A DNA stretch of 55,353 nucleotides from Parcubacteria group bacterium ADurb.Bin326 (GTDB lineage Bacteria > Patescibacteriota > Patescibacteriia > 2-01-FULL-39-33): assembly GCA_002068915.1 (NCBI GenBank), contig MWBE01000021.1, positions 1 to 55,353 on the forward strand. Direction: 5' to 3'. Both the position numbers and the translations under genes were made by a program. The notes below the pieces were generated by a model, which was given only the letters and a program-made list of their open reading frames with translations, made no database searches and had not been told where the DNA came from. Within the stretch, counting starts at the first letter, position 1. Each line of letters starts with the position of its first letter. Of the stretch, positions 23,799-33,555 are shown piece by piece.

Positions 23799-23869
23799 TC
23801 GGGGTGCGGAGAATTGAACTCCGTCTACACCCACCCCATGGGCGCGTACTACCGGCATACTCCACCCCG
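23799..23869 (-). tRNA. tRNA-Pro(GGG)
   Basis: Acceptor CGGGGTG/CACCCCG, anticodon stem CGCCC/GGGTG around ATGGGGT (anticodon GGG), T loop TTCAATT. The sequence ends ACC without a complete CCA. The CAT triplet nearby cannot be the anticodon because it is not preceded by U33. Confidence 0.82.
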
Positions 23870-23911
23870 TAACTAATTCAGTTTAGAACACTTTGATCTT
23901 TTTTTCAAGAG

Positions 23912-23953
23912 AAAAAAAGACTCCTGTGCCGCCGCGGACGCTGGCACAGGAGT
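23912..23953 (-). terminator. strong terminator of the orphan gene at 23969
   Basis: Minus-strand stem ACTCCTGTGCC/GGCACAGGAGT followed by a T-rich run. Confidence 0.9.
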
Positions 23954-23968
23954 AAAAACGTGGGGCAA

Positions 23969-24232
23969 TCACTTGCTAGAAAACCAAGTCTTACCCGAAA
24001 GAACGAAAGGACAGCCACGACCAACCAGAAGCAGGTGCGGACAAGTGACCCTGGACATGTTTTCCGAATTGTACTCTTGCAACTGAGGACAATTAGTCAA
24101 AGCGTCTAAGCCGTTACGCAATATCGAAATTGGTACGACACCTGGCAAAACATGTGGGCACTTTTCTGTGATCGGGACCGCGGCACCAGAGGCAATTTGT
24201 CTTGCTGCCTCCATAATGAAACTGTCTTCCAA
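23969..24232 (-). CDS. Cys/His-motif orphan protein, unknown function
   Basis: 87 residues starting at a TTG at 24232, chosen because AGGAGG sits 8 nt upstream; an in-frame ATG follows seven codons in. Three similar segments KCPHVLPG, NCPQLQEY and TCPHLLLVGRGCPF may bind metal. The gene ends in a strong terminator. I recognise no family. Its strong ribosome site and terminator match the other orphan units in this window. Confidence 0.65.
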   Translation of the reverse strand: MEDSFIMEAARQIASGAAVPITEKCPHVLPGVVPISILRNGLDALTNCPQLQEYNSENMSRVTCPHLLLVGRGCPFVLSGKTWFSSK

Positions 24233-24525
24233 GACGCTATCCTCCTTCCATGTTAATCGGAGACGAATTCCCCGATTGGTTACGGATTTGTCAGAACCTC
24301 TTTAACTTATTTACCCCTCCTTAATAACCAACTTATTTTTGTCGCACGATTATTTATTATTTAAAAAAACCGACCCGTTTTGGTGGGTCAGTCGTTTCAA
24401 GCTTGTTTAGTCAAACAAAAACTAACTGATCCGCGGGCCAGTAAAGTAAAAGAAAAACCAGTTGTTAGCAATTATTCTTGTTGCCATATAAAAACAGTGT
24501 AATCTAAATCCAATTAACAGTCAAA
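24233..24525. other. intergenic region with the uppS terminator
   Basis: The only clear element is a minus-strand hairpin at about 24363-24391 (GACCCACC.../GGGTCGG followed by TTTTTTT), which would end uppS transcripts after a 3' UTR of about 130 nt. I see no ORF or convincing promoter for the gene at 23969. Confidence 0.5.
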
Positions 24526-25212
24526 TTAATTTCCTCCAAAACGACGATGCCTACTATTGTAATCATTGATGGCGGCATCCAAATCTGTTTCAGAAAAAGC
24601 GGGCCAATGCTTGTCAATAAATAGAAATTCGCTGTAAACACTTTCCCAAGTTAAAAAGCCAGAAAGACGCTGTTCGCCCGAGGTGCGAATTATCAAATCC
24701 GGATCATCTTGTCCCGCTAGCCAAATATTTTCAGAAATAGTCTTTTCAGTGACTTGGTCAGCAGGAACTCCTTGAGCCATTATTCTCTTTACGGCATCAA
24801 CAATTTCCAGTCGTCCGCCGTAATTCAAACAGATGTTTAATGTTCCCTTGTCGTTATTCTTGGTTCGCTCTTCAGCCTCGGCAATAGCTTTGACCAATTT
24901 ATCCGACAACCTCTCGCGCGTCCCGATAATTTTCAATCTAATGCCTCTTTTATTAAATTCCTCAACTTCAGTGGTAACCGCTTTGTAGAGCAAATCCATT
25001 AGATAGTTAACTTCCGCTTCTTCACGATTCCAGTTCTCTGTAGAGAAGGCGTAAACAGTCAAAGTAGTAATTCCCCTATCAATACACCACTGACCAACCT
25101 CTTTCATCTTATCATAGCCCTGACGATGGCCCTCAAATGATGGCAAGCCCTTATCCTTGGCCCAGCGACGATTACCGTCCATGATTACTGCTAAGTGTTT
25201 TAATTCTGACAT
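24526..25212 (-). CDS. uppS: isoprenyl (undecaprenyl) diphosphate synthase
   Basis: 228 residues. The cis-prenyltransferase signature is clear: HLAVIMDGNRRWAKDKGLP with the catalytic Asp, then EGHRQGYDKMKEV, VYAFSTENWNR and the C-terminal IRTSGEQRLSGFLTW and YSEFLF. The enzyme makes the lipid carrier for peptidoglycan and surface glycans. It lies 54 nt downstream of a sugar-nucleotide reductase on the same strand; a shared envelope role is plausible. Confidence 0.96.
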   Translation of the reverse strand: MSELKHLAVIMDGNRRWAKDKGLPSFEGHRQGYDKMKEVGQWCIDRGITTLTVYAFSTENWNREEAEVNYLMDLLYKAVTTEVEEFNKRGIRLKIIGTRERLSDKLVKAIAEAEERTKNNDKGTLNICLNYGGRLEIVDAVKRIMAQGVPADQVTEKTISENIWLAGQDDPDLIIRTSGEQRLSGFLTWESVYSEFLFIDKHWPAFSETDLDAAINDYNSRHRRFGGN

Positions 25213-25265
25213 GTAGTTTTACTTATGCTAAGTAAGATTAATTATATTATTTCTGAAAAAACAAA

Positions 25266-26111
25266 TCAACTGCGGATTTTCTTCAAATTTTGAGCGTATT
25301 TTTCCAGCGTGTCGCGCAAAGCTTCCTTAATCGGACGCATAGAGATTCCAATCGCTTCTAAATTATTTGACTGCATAATATTGTTGGAACGCTTCTTACT
25401 GGCTAGACCAAGCGCCACCAGCTCGTCCTCATTGATCCATTCATTAGTGTGAGTCGGATCAACTATTTCTTCATACATGGCAATGATTTCACGATGGCGA
25501 ATGGTTCCAGGGTTGACTACATGAAAAACTCCGGCCGCCTTCTTATCTAACAAGCCACGAAAAGCCTTAACCATGTCTTCAACTACTGTGACACTATTTT
25601 CAACATCGATAATCTTAGGATATCGAGATAATTTATCAATCAAATTGCGATCATTAGGAAGGTGGTCGATGGGCATGCGGATACGACCAATACCAACGTT
25701 GGGCAAAGTAGTCAAAGCTAAATCGGCGGCATACTTACACCTAGTGTAAACAGCTGAAGGGTTGGCAAAATCATCTTCGTGCCAACCAAAAGGAGAAGAA
25801 GAATCGCCATAAAAAACACAGCCACTACCGATATGTAAAAAATAAATATTTCTCTCTTGGCAAGCAGTAGCCAACATAATCGGCAATACGGTATTGCCCA
25901 TCATGGTTGTTGCTTGATTGGTTTCACACCAATCGACGTTGGGCTTACCGGTGACCCCCGCGGCATTAAAAACAGCGTCCGGCCGATAGTGATCAAGAAC
26001 GGAATCAATCTCCTCCTTAGTCTTAACCTTGCTCGGCAAAATTAAAGCATCAGGCCAATACTGAGCGCAACGATTACCGAAATAGCCATTGCCAACAATG
26101 AGAATCTTCAT
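25266..26111 (-). CDS. NAD(P)-dependent sugar-nucleotide reductase/epimerase (RmlD-like)
   Basis: 281 residues of the extended SDR type. The Rossmann motif is ILIVGNGYFGNRCAQ, the active-site pair sits in SAVYTRCKYAAD (YxxxK), and GVTGKPNVDWCET is close in style to dTDP-4-dehydrorhamnose reductases. A conserved HIGSGCVFYGD strand carries the catalytic Ser/Thr region. The substrate is probably a dTDP- or UDP-linked deoxysugar. It precedes uppS on the same strand. rmlABC genes are not in the window. Confidence 0.82.
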   Translation of the reverse strand: MKILIVGNGYFGNRCAQYWPDALILPSKVKTKEEIDSVLDHYRPDAVFNAAGVTGKPNVDWCETNQATTMMGNTVLPIMLATACQERNIYFLHIGSGCVFYGDSSSPFGWHEDDFANPSAVYTRCKYAADLALTTLPNVGIGRIRMPIDHLPNDRNLIDKLSRYPKIIDVENSVTVVEDMVKAFRGLLDKKAAGVFHVVNPGTIRHREIIAMYEEIVDPTHTNEWINEDELVALGLASKKRSNNIMQSNNLEAIGISMRPIKEALRDTLEKYAQNLKKIRS

Positions 26112-26194
26112 ATTTTAAGGGATTATTTCTTGACTTAAGACTAACGCTAAAGCATTTAAAAGACAAGCAACACCCTCCTAATTTCTCTTCAATG

Positions 26195-26268
26195 TCGGGG
26201 TGACACGACTCGAACGTGCGACTTCTTGCTCCCAAAGCAAGCGCTCTAGCCAACTGAGCTACACCCCG
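26195..26268 (-). tRNA. tRNA-Pro(TGG)
   Basis: Acceptor CGGGGTG/CACCCCG, anticodon stem CTTGC/GCAAG around TTTGGGA (anticodon TGG), T loop TTCGAGT. CCA is not encoded. Confidence 0.92.
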
Positions 26269-26278
26269 TTATTCTAAT

Positions 26279-26302
26279 TCAGCCCCGCTGAAGCGGGGCT
26301 GA
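26279..26302. terminator. GC-rich hairpin between tRNA-Pro and tRNA-Phe
   Basis: AGCCCCGC/GCGGGGCT with a four-base loop (26281-26300). There is no T run on either strand, so it may be a processing signal rather than a terminator. Confidence 0.45.
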
Positions 26303-26309
26303 ATTGAAT

Positions 26310-26384
26310 TGGTGCCGAGGGCGAGAATTGAACTCGCGACACAAAGATTTTCAGTCTTCTGCTCTACCACTGAGCTACCTCGGC
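26310..26384 (-). tRNA. tRNA-Phe(GAA), CCA encoded
   Basis: Acceptor GCCGAGG/CCTCGGC, anticodon stem GAAGA/TCTTT around CTGAAAA (anticodon GAA), T loop TTCAATT. The 3' ACCA is encoded. Confidence 0.92.
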
Positions 26385-26420
26385 TTTCTGAGTTCTAAAT
26401 TTTAAATTTCTATAAACCGG

Positions 26421-26494
26421 TGGGCATAGGAGGATTCGAACCTCCGACCTCAACATTATCAGTGTTGCGCTCTAACCAACTGAGCTATATGCCC
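26421..26494 (-). tRNA. tRNA-Ile(GAT)
   Basis: Acceptor GGGCATA/TATGCCC, anticodon stem CAACA/TGTTG around CTGATAA (anticodon GAT), T loop TTCGAAT. It sits downstream of 16S as in a normal rRNA spacer, but no 23S follows. CCA is not encoded. Confidence 0.93.
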
Positions 26495-26549
26495 GAATTA
26501 CTCAAATAATATAACAAAAAAAATACTTTTTGACAACTGCTACCAAGAA

Positions 26550-26586
26550 AAAATCCCGACTCCCGCTAGTGCGGGGCGGGATTTTC
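26550..26586 (-). terminator. terminator after 16S rRNA
   Basis: Minus-strand stem AATCCCGCCCCGC/GCGGGAGTCGGGATT followed by TTTTTT. It separates 16S from the downstream tRNA genes. Confidence 0.85.
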
Positions 26587-26687
26587 TACGATTAACAACT
26601 AGATAGCGGTAAAAAGCACCAAGCCTCTTCTGATAAATCAGAAGCGACTATAATCGAGTCCGTGAGAACTCAATCATTTTCTCCTTA

Positions 26688-28163
<1,476 letters not shown>

Positions 28164-28507
28164 GAGAATCATAATGACTCTTGCAACTAGATTACGATCA
28201 GTTGCCAACCGATATTGATTGTATCGAGTCTTGCGACTCAATATTAAACTCAAAAAATTGATCTGTTTGGACTCCGAAAAATTTCGAAACCCACCAGTTA
28301 TTTTGACTTGATGCTTATTTACCACTATTCAGTTGTCAATCTGCATTTTCTTAAGTCTCTTTTTTAAGTTAAGAAAAAACAGCGGGATCCGAATTGATGC
28401 GAACCGAGCCTGTGGCGCGATTCTGTCAGATACCTCTGTTTTCCCTTAAAACTTAAGTTTTAATTATGCTTGGTTGAATGCTTTTGGGCATTAATAATTG
28501 CTCTATA
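28164..28507 (-). other. 16S rRNA leader region
   Basis: Between the promoter and mature 16S lie about 345 nt of leader with no credible ORF. It should hold processing stems but I did not resolve a full fold. Confidence 0.5.
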
Positions 28508-28536
28508 ATTTTATACTTTAAAAAGCTGTTTGTCAA
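28508..28536 (-). promoter_or_regulatory. promoter of 16S rRNA
   Basis: On the minus strand TTGACA (28536-28531) and TAAAAT (28513-28508) are 17 bp apart. A TATCTAAATTTAGATA-like palindrome lies about 33 bp upstream of the -35 box. Confidence 0.75.
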
Positions 28537-28568
28537 GAGCATGGAATAAATTACTTTTTTGTGAACTT

Positions 28569-28590
28569 TTTTATCCAAATTTAGATAAAA
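28569..28590. promoter_or_regulatory. AT-rich palindrome upstream of the 16S promoter
   Basis: TTTTATCCAAATTTAGATAA differs by one base from the perfect palindrome at 54285-54306; two more related copies lie at 54.1-54.3 kb. It could be a regulator site or an UP-type element. Confidence 0.5.
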
Positions 28591-28691
28591 TAATGAAAAT
28601 AATCGGCAAAATAAAAAAGGCGAATATTCGCCTTTTTATTGAGTTTTACACAAGATTTGCACAAAAACGCCAAAAAGCACGTTACTTGCTA

Positions 28692-28841
28692 CTACTCTTC
28701 ATCCTCTCCCTCATCACCCTCTTCTTCATCATCTTCACTCATTTCATCATCTAAAACTTCCTCATCCAAAGCCTCTGCGTCAGTAGCTTCTGCTTCGACC
28801 GGAGTTTCTTCGGTCGTTAATTGATCCAATTCATCGGACAT
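28692..28841 (-). CDS. 49-residue acidic protein, unknown function
   Basis: The ORF starts MSDELDQLTTEETPVEAE and ends in a run of Asp/Glu with few Gly residues (DDEEEGDEGEDEE). There is a weak AAAGGA near the start codon. Such acidic tails occur in RNA polymerase delta and small chaperone-like proteins, but no domain is seen here. It lies between trmD and the 16S promoter, on the same strand as trmD. Confidence 0.6.
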   Translation of the reverse strand: MSDELDQLTTEETPVEAEATDAEALDEEVLDDEMSEDDEEEGDEGEDEE

Positions 28842-28914
28842 AAATCCTTTAGTTATTTGTAAAGAAAAACCTTAATTAATTATATCGGGAAAGATAAAAA
28901 ACGTAAATACCTTT

Positions 28915-29583
28915 TTAGGCTCTCTTTTCTTTGCTTTTCCTCCATTTATCCACCTCGCCGTGATGGCCGGAGAGCAATACTTTTGGTACGCGCAATTTTT
29001 TGCCTTCACGCGTAACAAAGACTTCCGGACGAGTGTAATGAGGGTGTTCGAGATAGCCCTCTTCTTTATGAGAGTCGCCGGCTACTGATTCTTGTTTGCC
29101 TACAAAGCCTGGCAAATGTCGAGCGATCGCCTCAATCATAACGGCTGCCGGCAATTCCCCGCCAGCCAAAACATAATCACCAATGGAAATCTTTTCATCG
29201 ACTAGTTTTTCTACTCGCGCATCTACCCCTTCATAACGCGGACAAACAAAAACTAATTGATTATATTTTGACAAGCGTACTGCATCTTTCTGAGTAAATT
29301 TTTTACCGTTGGCTGCAGTCAAAATAATTCTAGTGCTGGCTTTCTTTTTAGTGCCCACAATTTTACGAAGCGCTTTATAAATTGGCTCGATCTTAAACAA
29401 CAATCCAACTCCTCCGCCATAAGGCTTATCGTCGACGGTTTGATGGCGATCGGTAGTAAAATCACGAAGGTTGTGCGTTGCCACCTTAAACAACTTATTT
29501 TTTTGCGCGCGCTTAAACAAAGACTCATTAAAATATGAATCTAAAATTTCTGGAAAAATTGTGATGACGTCAAATTTTTTCAT
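28915..29583 (-). CDS. trmD: tRNA (guanine-N1)-methyltransferase TrmD
   Basis: 223 residues from the ATG at 29583, where the family start MKKFDVITIFPEILDSYF begins; the longer frame adds a non-family extension. Knot-fold motifs are VCPRYEGVDARVE, KISIGDYVLAGGELPAAV and the C-terminal HYTRPEVFVTREGK. It methylates G37 in tRNAs such as Leu, Pro and Arg to prevent frameshifting, using SAM. It lies after khpA with a terminator between them. No strong ribosome site is seen. Confidence 0.96.
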   Translation of the reverse strand: MKKFDVITIFPEILDSYFNESLFKRAQKNKLFKVATHNLRDFTTDRHQTVDDKPYGGGVGLLFKIEPIYKALRKIVGTKKKASTRIILTAANGKKFTQKDAVRLSKYNQLVFVCPRYEGVDARVEKLVDEKISIGDYVLAGGELPAAVMIEAIARHLPGFVGKQESVAGDSHKEEGYLEHPHYTRPEVFVTREGKKLRVPKVLLSGHHGEVDKWRKSKEKRA

Positions 29584-29619
29584 GCTTACTATATTATATT
29601 TCAAAATCTTAAAAAACAA

Positions 29620-29643
29620 AACCCCGCTTGAGGCGGGGTTTTG
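29620..29643 (-). terminator. terminator between khpA and trmD
   Basis: AAAACCCCGC/GCGGGGTTTT stem with T runs on both sides, able to act on either strand. Confidence 0.8.
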
Positions 29644-29656
29644 GATTTGAAATTGT

Positions 29657-29980
29657 TTAGATGCTCAAATCATCAACAACATCGGTATCGATTTCTCTGG
29701 ACTCTTCTCGTGGAACGCGAGGTCCGCGTGATCCTTCCGGTTCGTCGATCTTCAAGTTGACTCTGGCGTTGTTCTTAGCTCCAATGATCTTGGCCAAGGT
29801 TCTGATAGCTTTCGCTGTCTGACCTTGTCTGCCGATAACATATCCGATATCGGATGGATTAACATGAAGGGTCAAAAGCACGCCTCTTTCGTCGACAGTT
29901 CTGTCAACCTTGACGTCATCAGGATTGGCAACGATTGCCTTGACGACGGTTTCAACAAAAAGTTGATCTTTCTCAGCCAT
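29657..29980 (-). CDS. khpA: KH-domain RNA-binding protein KhpA
   Basis: 107 residues. The single KH domain includes the GxxG-type loop GYVIGRQGQTAKAIR and the strands VLLTLHVNPSDI and ARVNLKIDEP. The tail after about 80 is Arg/Glu-rich and longer than in the usual 75-80 residue KhpA. It is a small cytoplasmic RNA-binding protein, often partnered with KhpB, and typically found near rpsP-trmD-rplS as here. Start at 29980. Confidence 0.9.
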   Translation of the reverse strand: MAEKDQLFVETVVKAIVANPDDVKVDRTVDERGVLLTLHVNPSDIGYVIGRQGQTAKAIRTLAKIIGAKNNARVNLKIDEPEGSRGPRVPREESREIDTDVVDDLSI

Positions 29981-30119
29981 ATAGCTTGATTCTCTTATTT
30001 TTAAATCCGACTAGCGATTGCTCGCCGGCAGGTTTTTGCAAGGATGCAAATCACCTTGTCACCTGATATAATAATAGCAAAAGAAAGTGCTTATGTCAAT
30101 TAGCTTAACTTAGCGGATT

Positions 30120-30413
30120 ATGAGTCATTTGTCAGGCAAAAAAATCAGCAAAAGCCATTCAACGATCATTGAAGCCGCCAAAAAACTAGCATCTCTGCTT
30201 GTCACCAGTCCGCTGGTCGACAAATTATCAATCGGGGAAATCCGAGTTATCGGCAATGGACCAAAACGTATCAAAGCGGTGCACTCGCCGGCAGGAATTA
30301 AGCTTACGATAAGAGGAAGAAACAGCGTACAATATTTTTTTGTTTATACGGCAAAACCACAGGAAGTCGAGGCGTTAATTAATAATTTTTGGGACCAGCA
30401 ATCCAGCTTGTAA
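30120..30413 (+). CDS. conserved small protein, DUF2103-like
   Basis: 97 residues starting at the ATG at 30120. The pattern KSHSTIIEAAKKLASLL, IRVIGNGPKRIKAVHSP, GIKLTIRGRNSVQYFFVYT suggests a small alpha-beta fold; it recalls DUF2103 but I cannot confirm this. It lies between divergent khpA and the tandem pilus ATPase, 56 nt upstream of the latter on the same strand. Function unknown. Confidence 0.6.
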   Translation: MSHLSGKKISKSHSTIIEAAKKLASLLVTSPLVDKLSIGEIRVIGNGPKRIKAVHSPAGIKLTIRGRNSVQYFFVYTAKPQEVEALINNFWDQQSSL

Positions 30414-30469
30414 AAACATTCCATAGAAACTATAATTAATAGTAGTATTGCTATTATTTTTATAATTTT

Positions 30470-33400
30470 ATGACTAACTTAGGACCGTCTCTCGAAGATT
30501 TGCTCTCCAAAGAGGCGGATGAAAAATCAGCTACCGGACAATTACAGCAAAAACTTGACGAGATAGAGTTAAAGAAAAAAGAGGAGGAGGTCTCAAACAA
30601 TGCTGATGCTCAAAGATTAGGTTATATTAATCTAGTTGGTTTTCCTATTAGTCCCGACGCCTTACTGACAATAACCCAAGATGACTCCGAGCGTCTGAAG
30701 TGTTTATGTTTTTTTAATAATGGAGCAGAAATCAGAATCGGCACCACCGAATACACGAATGAAGTTCAAGTATTGGCTGATGATATCCACGAAAGGCATC
30801 ACGCCAATGTTTCGATATATTTAATTTCTGAAAATAGCTTTGCGCGGGCCAAAAAACTTTATGACACCCTGCCCAAAATTTCACGACTGCCAGGAGGAGT
30901 AAAAATAAACAAGGAAGATATTGAGAGGTTTCAAAAAGAAATTTCTACTTTTAAGGACCTTAATGAAAAAATAAACAAGGTAAGTATTACAGATGTTGTT
31001 GCCATTATTCTGGCTACCGCCATTAAATCTGACGCGTCTGATATTCACATCGAAGCGGAAGAGCAGAGCATTATAGTTAGGTTGCGTATCGATGGCTTGC
31101 TTCACGAGTCGGCGATAATAGAAAAAGATAAGTGGAAGAAAATCATCGCCCGCATGAAAGTTTTGGCGAAGGTTAAAATTAATATCGAGGACCGCCCTCA
31201 AGACGGAAGATTTACTATTTATTTTGATAAAGACAAGGTTGAAGTCCGTACATCATTTTTGCCAACAGCTTTTGGAGAGTCAGTGGTAATGCGTTTGTTG
31301 CATTCACAATCTGTCGCTCTGAGCTTTGAGGACTTAGGTCTATTACCCCAGTCATATAAAATACTTGAGGCCGAAGTTAAAAAGCCCAATGGTTTAATTC
31401 TCACTGCCGGACCAACTGGAAGCGGTAAAACCACAACTCTGTATGCGGTGCTTAATAAATTAAATCAGCCGGATGTAAAAATCATTACCTTGGAGGATCC
31501 AGTCGAATATAAGCTAAAAGGAATCAATCAGTCACAAGTTGATCCCAAAAAAGATTACACTTTTGCCAAGGGCTTGCGTTCAATTTTGCGCCAAGATCCT
31601 GATATCGTGATGGTCGGAGAAATTCGCGACGGAGAAACTGCTGACATTGCCATCCAAGCATCGCTAACCGGACATTTGGTGCTTTCAACTGTTCATACCA
31701 ACGACGCCGCCGGAGTGGTGCCGCGCTTGATGGATATGGGGATTAAACCTTTTTTCATTGTTCCCTCTATTAATGCTGTTATCGGCCAACGCTTGGTACG
31801 TAAACTTTGTCCTGATTGCAAAAAACCTCACGAGTTGACCGAGGAAGAAAAAGAAACTTTAAGAAAAATATTGGCAACAATTTCTCCGAAATCCGGCGTA
31901 AGCGTACCAACGACGCTACCAGCCATGTTCGGGCCCGGAGAAGGCTGTCCCACTTGCCGTGGCATTGGTTACAAGGGACGAATCGGTATTTATGAGATCT
32001 TTACCATGGATGATGACATCAAGAAATTAACCATGGAAGGAGCGGCGGCGTTTCAAATACTTAAGCAAGCCATAGAAAACGGCATGTTAACTATGCTGCA
32101 AGATGGAGTTTTGAAATGTCTACAGGGTACAACTGATTTACAAGAAGTGTTCCGCGTCATTGGCAAGTTGGATTATGTTGAAGAGCTTTATGATATTGTA
32201 ATTTCTCAAACTATCGGTAGAGGAATCAAAATTAGCGAGGAAGAATTATCGCAAGCAGAAAAATTATCCAAGGACTTGAGTAAGGTAGGAGAAGCAATGC
32301 AAGATTTGCCGGCCAAAGAACTAATCTCGCTGATAATCGCTACTGCGCTCAAAACTAAAGCGGGCGACATCCATATCGAACCGACTGAGAACGGCGTCAA
32401 AGTGCGTTTCCGCATTGATGGAATCCTGCATAATATTATTGACTTAGCTAAAGAGCAGTACTTGCCGATATTATCTAATGTAAAAATTCTCGCCGGCATG
32501 CCAACCAATATCAAAAAAGCTACTTGGGATGGACGCTTCGGAATTTTCACCGGGGACAGCAAAATGGATTCTCGCGTTTCTATTATTTCTGGAGGCTATG
32601 GAGAAACCGTGGTTATCCGTTTGCTTTCCTCACAGGCAGCCAGCCTAACTGTCGACCAACTGGGTATGCGCGATTACACTTTAAGACCACTTAATGAATC
32701 AATTGTTAAAACTAAGGGAATTATCATTACCACCGGACCGACTGGAAGCGGAAAGACCACAACGCTGTACGCCTTACTTAATAAACTTAATCATCCGGAT
32801 GTAAAAATTATCACCGTCGAAGATCCGATTGAATACCACTTAGAAGGCGTAATGCAGACACAAATCGATACCGAAGAAGGCTACACTTTTGCCGCCGCTA
32901 TGCGATCTCTGCTACGCCAAAATCCGAACATCATGATGATTGGAGAAATCCGCGACGCGGAAACCGCAGCCACGGCAATTGAAGCATCGCTGACCGGACA
33001 CTTAGTGTTATCAACAATTCACACCAATTCTGCTGCTGGTGCCGTACCGCGTTTTGTAGGCCTTGGTGTGGAGCCACAAATACTAGCCAACTCTTTGGAG
33101 TGCTCTATTGGCCAACGCTTGGTACGCAAGCTTTGTCCAAATTGCAAACAAGAAACAGAATTAGATCCAGCCACCGCCAAGGAGGTGGCGAAGATAATTG
33201 ACGGCATTAACGCTGAGGCCAAAACCGGATTACCCAAAAAGATTCAATTCTATAAAGCGGTTGGTTGCGATAAATGTGGCGGCATTGGTTATAAGGGAAG
33301 ATTGGGAATTTATGAAGTGATCAGCAACAGCTCAGAAATGCAAAAATTAATTCAGCAACCGGACATCACTAATAACGAAATAGAAGAACAAGCAATTAAA

Positions 33401-33490
33401 GACGGCGCCGTACTAATGCTACAAGACGGAATACTGAAGGCTGCAGCAGGAGAAACTAGCGTTGACGAAGTATTTAGGGTGGCAAAATAA
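30470..33490 (+). CDS. tandem PilB/GspE-type ATPase with two complete motor domains
   Basis: 1006 residues. Two full secretion ATPases in a row: the first has Walker A GPTGSGKTTTLYAVLNKLN and a tetra-Cys zinc site (LCPDCKK ... GCPTCRGIGYKG); the second has GPTGSGKTTTLYALLNKLN and LCPNCKQ ... CDKCGGIGYKG. Each has Walker B and His boxes (VMVGEIRDGETADIA; HLVLSTVHTNDAAG). PilB/GspE are normally single-domain hexamers of about 560 residues that drive type IV pilus or type II secretion assembly. The second half lacks a full N1 domain and follows a linker of about 50 residues. Other pilus genes are not in the window. Confidence 0.92.
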   Translation: MTNLGPSLEDLLSKEADEKSATGQLQQKLDEIELKKKEEEVSNNADAQRLGYINLVGFPISPDALLTITQDDSERLKCLCFFNNGAEIRIGTTEYTNEVQVLADDIHERHHANVSIYLISENSFARAKKLYDTLPKISRLPGGVKINKEDIERFQKEISTFKDLNEKINKVSITDVVAIILATAIKSDASDIHIEAEEQSIIVRLRIDGLLHESAIIEKDKWKKIIARMKVLAKVKINIEDRPQDGRFTIYFDKDKVEVRTSFLPTAFGESVVMRLLHSQSVALSFEDLGLLPQSYKILEAEVKKPNGLILTAGPTGSGKTTTLYAVLNKLNQPDVKIITLEDPVEYKLKGINQSQVDPKKDYTFAKGLRSILRQDPDIVMVGEIRDGETADIAIQASLTGHLVLSTVHTNDAAGVVPRLMDMGIKPFFIVPSINAVIGQRLVRKLCPDCKKPHELTEEEKETLRKILATISPKSGVSVPTTLPAMFGPGEGCPTCRGIGYKGRIGIYEIFTMDDDIKKLTMEGAAAFQILKQAIENGMLTMLQDGVLKCLQGTTDLQEVFRVIGKLDYVEELYDIVISQTIGRGIKISEEELSQAEKLSKDLSKVGEAMQDLPAKELISLIIATALKTKAGDIHIEPTENGVKVRFRIDGILHNIIDLAKEQYLPILSNVKILAGMPTNIKKATWDGRFGIFTGDSKMDSRVSIISGGYGETVVIRLLSSQAASLTVDQLGMRDYTLRPLNESIVKTKGIIITTGPTGSGKTTTLYALLNKLNHPDVKIITVEDPIEYHLEGVMQTQIDTEEGYTFAAAMRSLLRQNPNIMMIGEIRDAETAATAIEASLTGHLVLSTIHTNSAAGAVPRFVGLGVEPQILANSLECSIGQRLVRKLCPNCKQETELDPATAKEVAKIIDGINAEAKTGLPKKIQFYKAVGCDKCGGIGYKGRLGIYEVISNSSEMQKLIQQPDITNNEIEEQAIKDGAVLMLQDGILKAAAGETSVDEVFRVAK

Positions 33491-33504
33491 GTCTGTTTAA
33501 TAAC

Positions 33505-33537
33505 AAAAAAATCCCGAAATATTCCGGGATTTTTTAT
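33505..33537 (+). terminator. terminator of the tandem ATPase gene
   Basis: AATCCCGAA/TTCCGGGATT stem flanked by A and T runs. Confidence 0.85.
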
Positions 33538-33555
33538 TATCAAAAAATAATACCT

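Noticed and set aside
23830-23845. Initiator tRNA-Met (CAT) for the tRNA at 23799-23869
   Set aside because: CAT is not preceded by U33; the ATGGGGT loop gives GGG, and the acceptor CGGGGTG/CACCCCG is that of tRNA-Pro.
28530-28754. 74-residue + strand ORF upstream of 16S
   Set aside because: It overlaps the 16S promoter and the antisense of the acidic protein; low complexity and no ribosome site.
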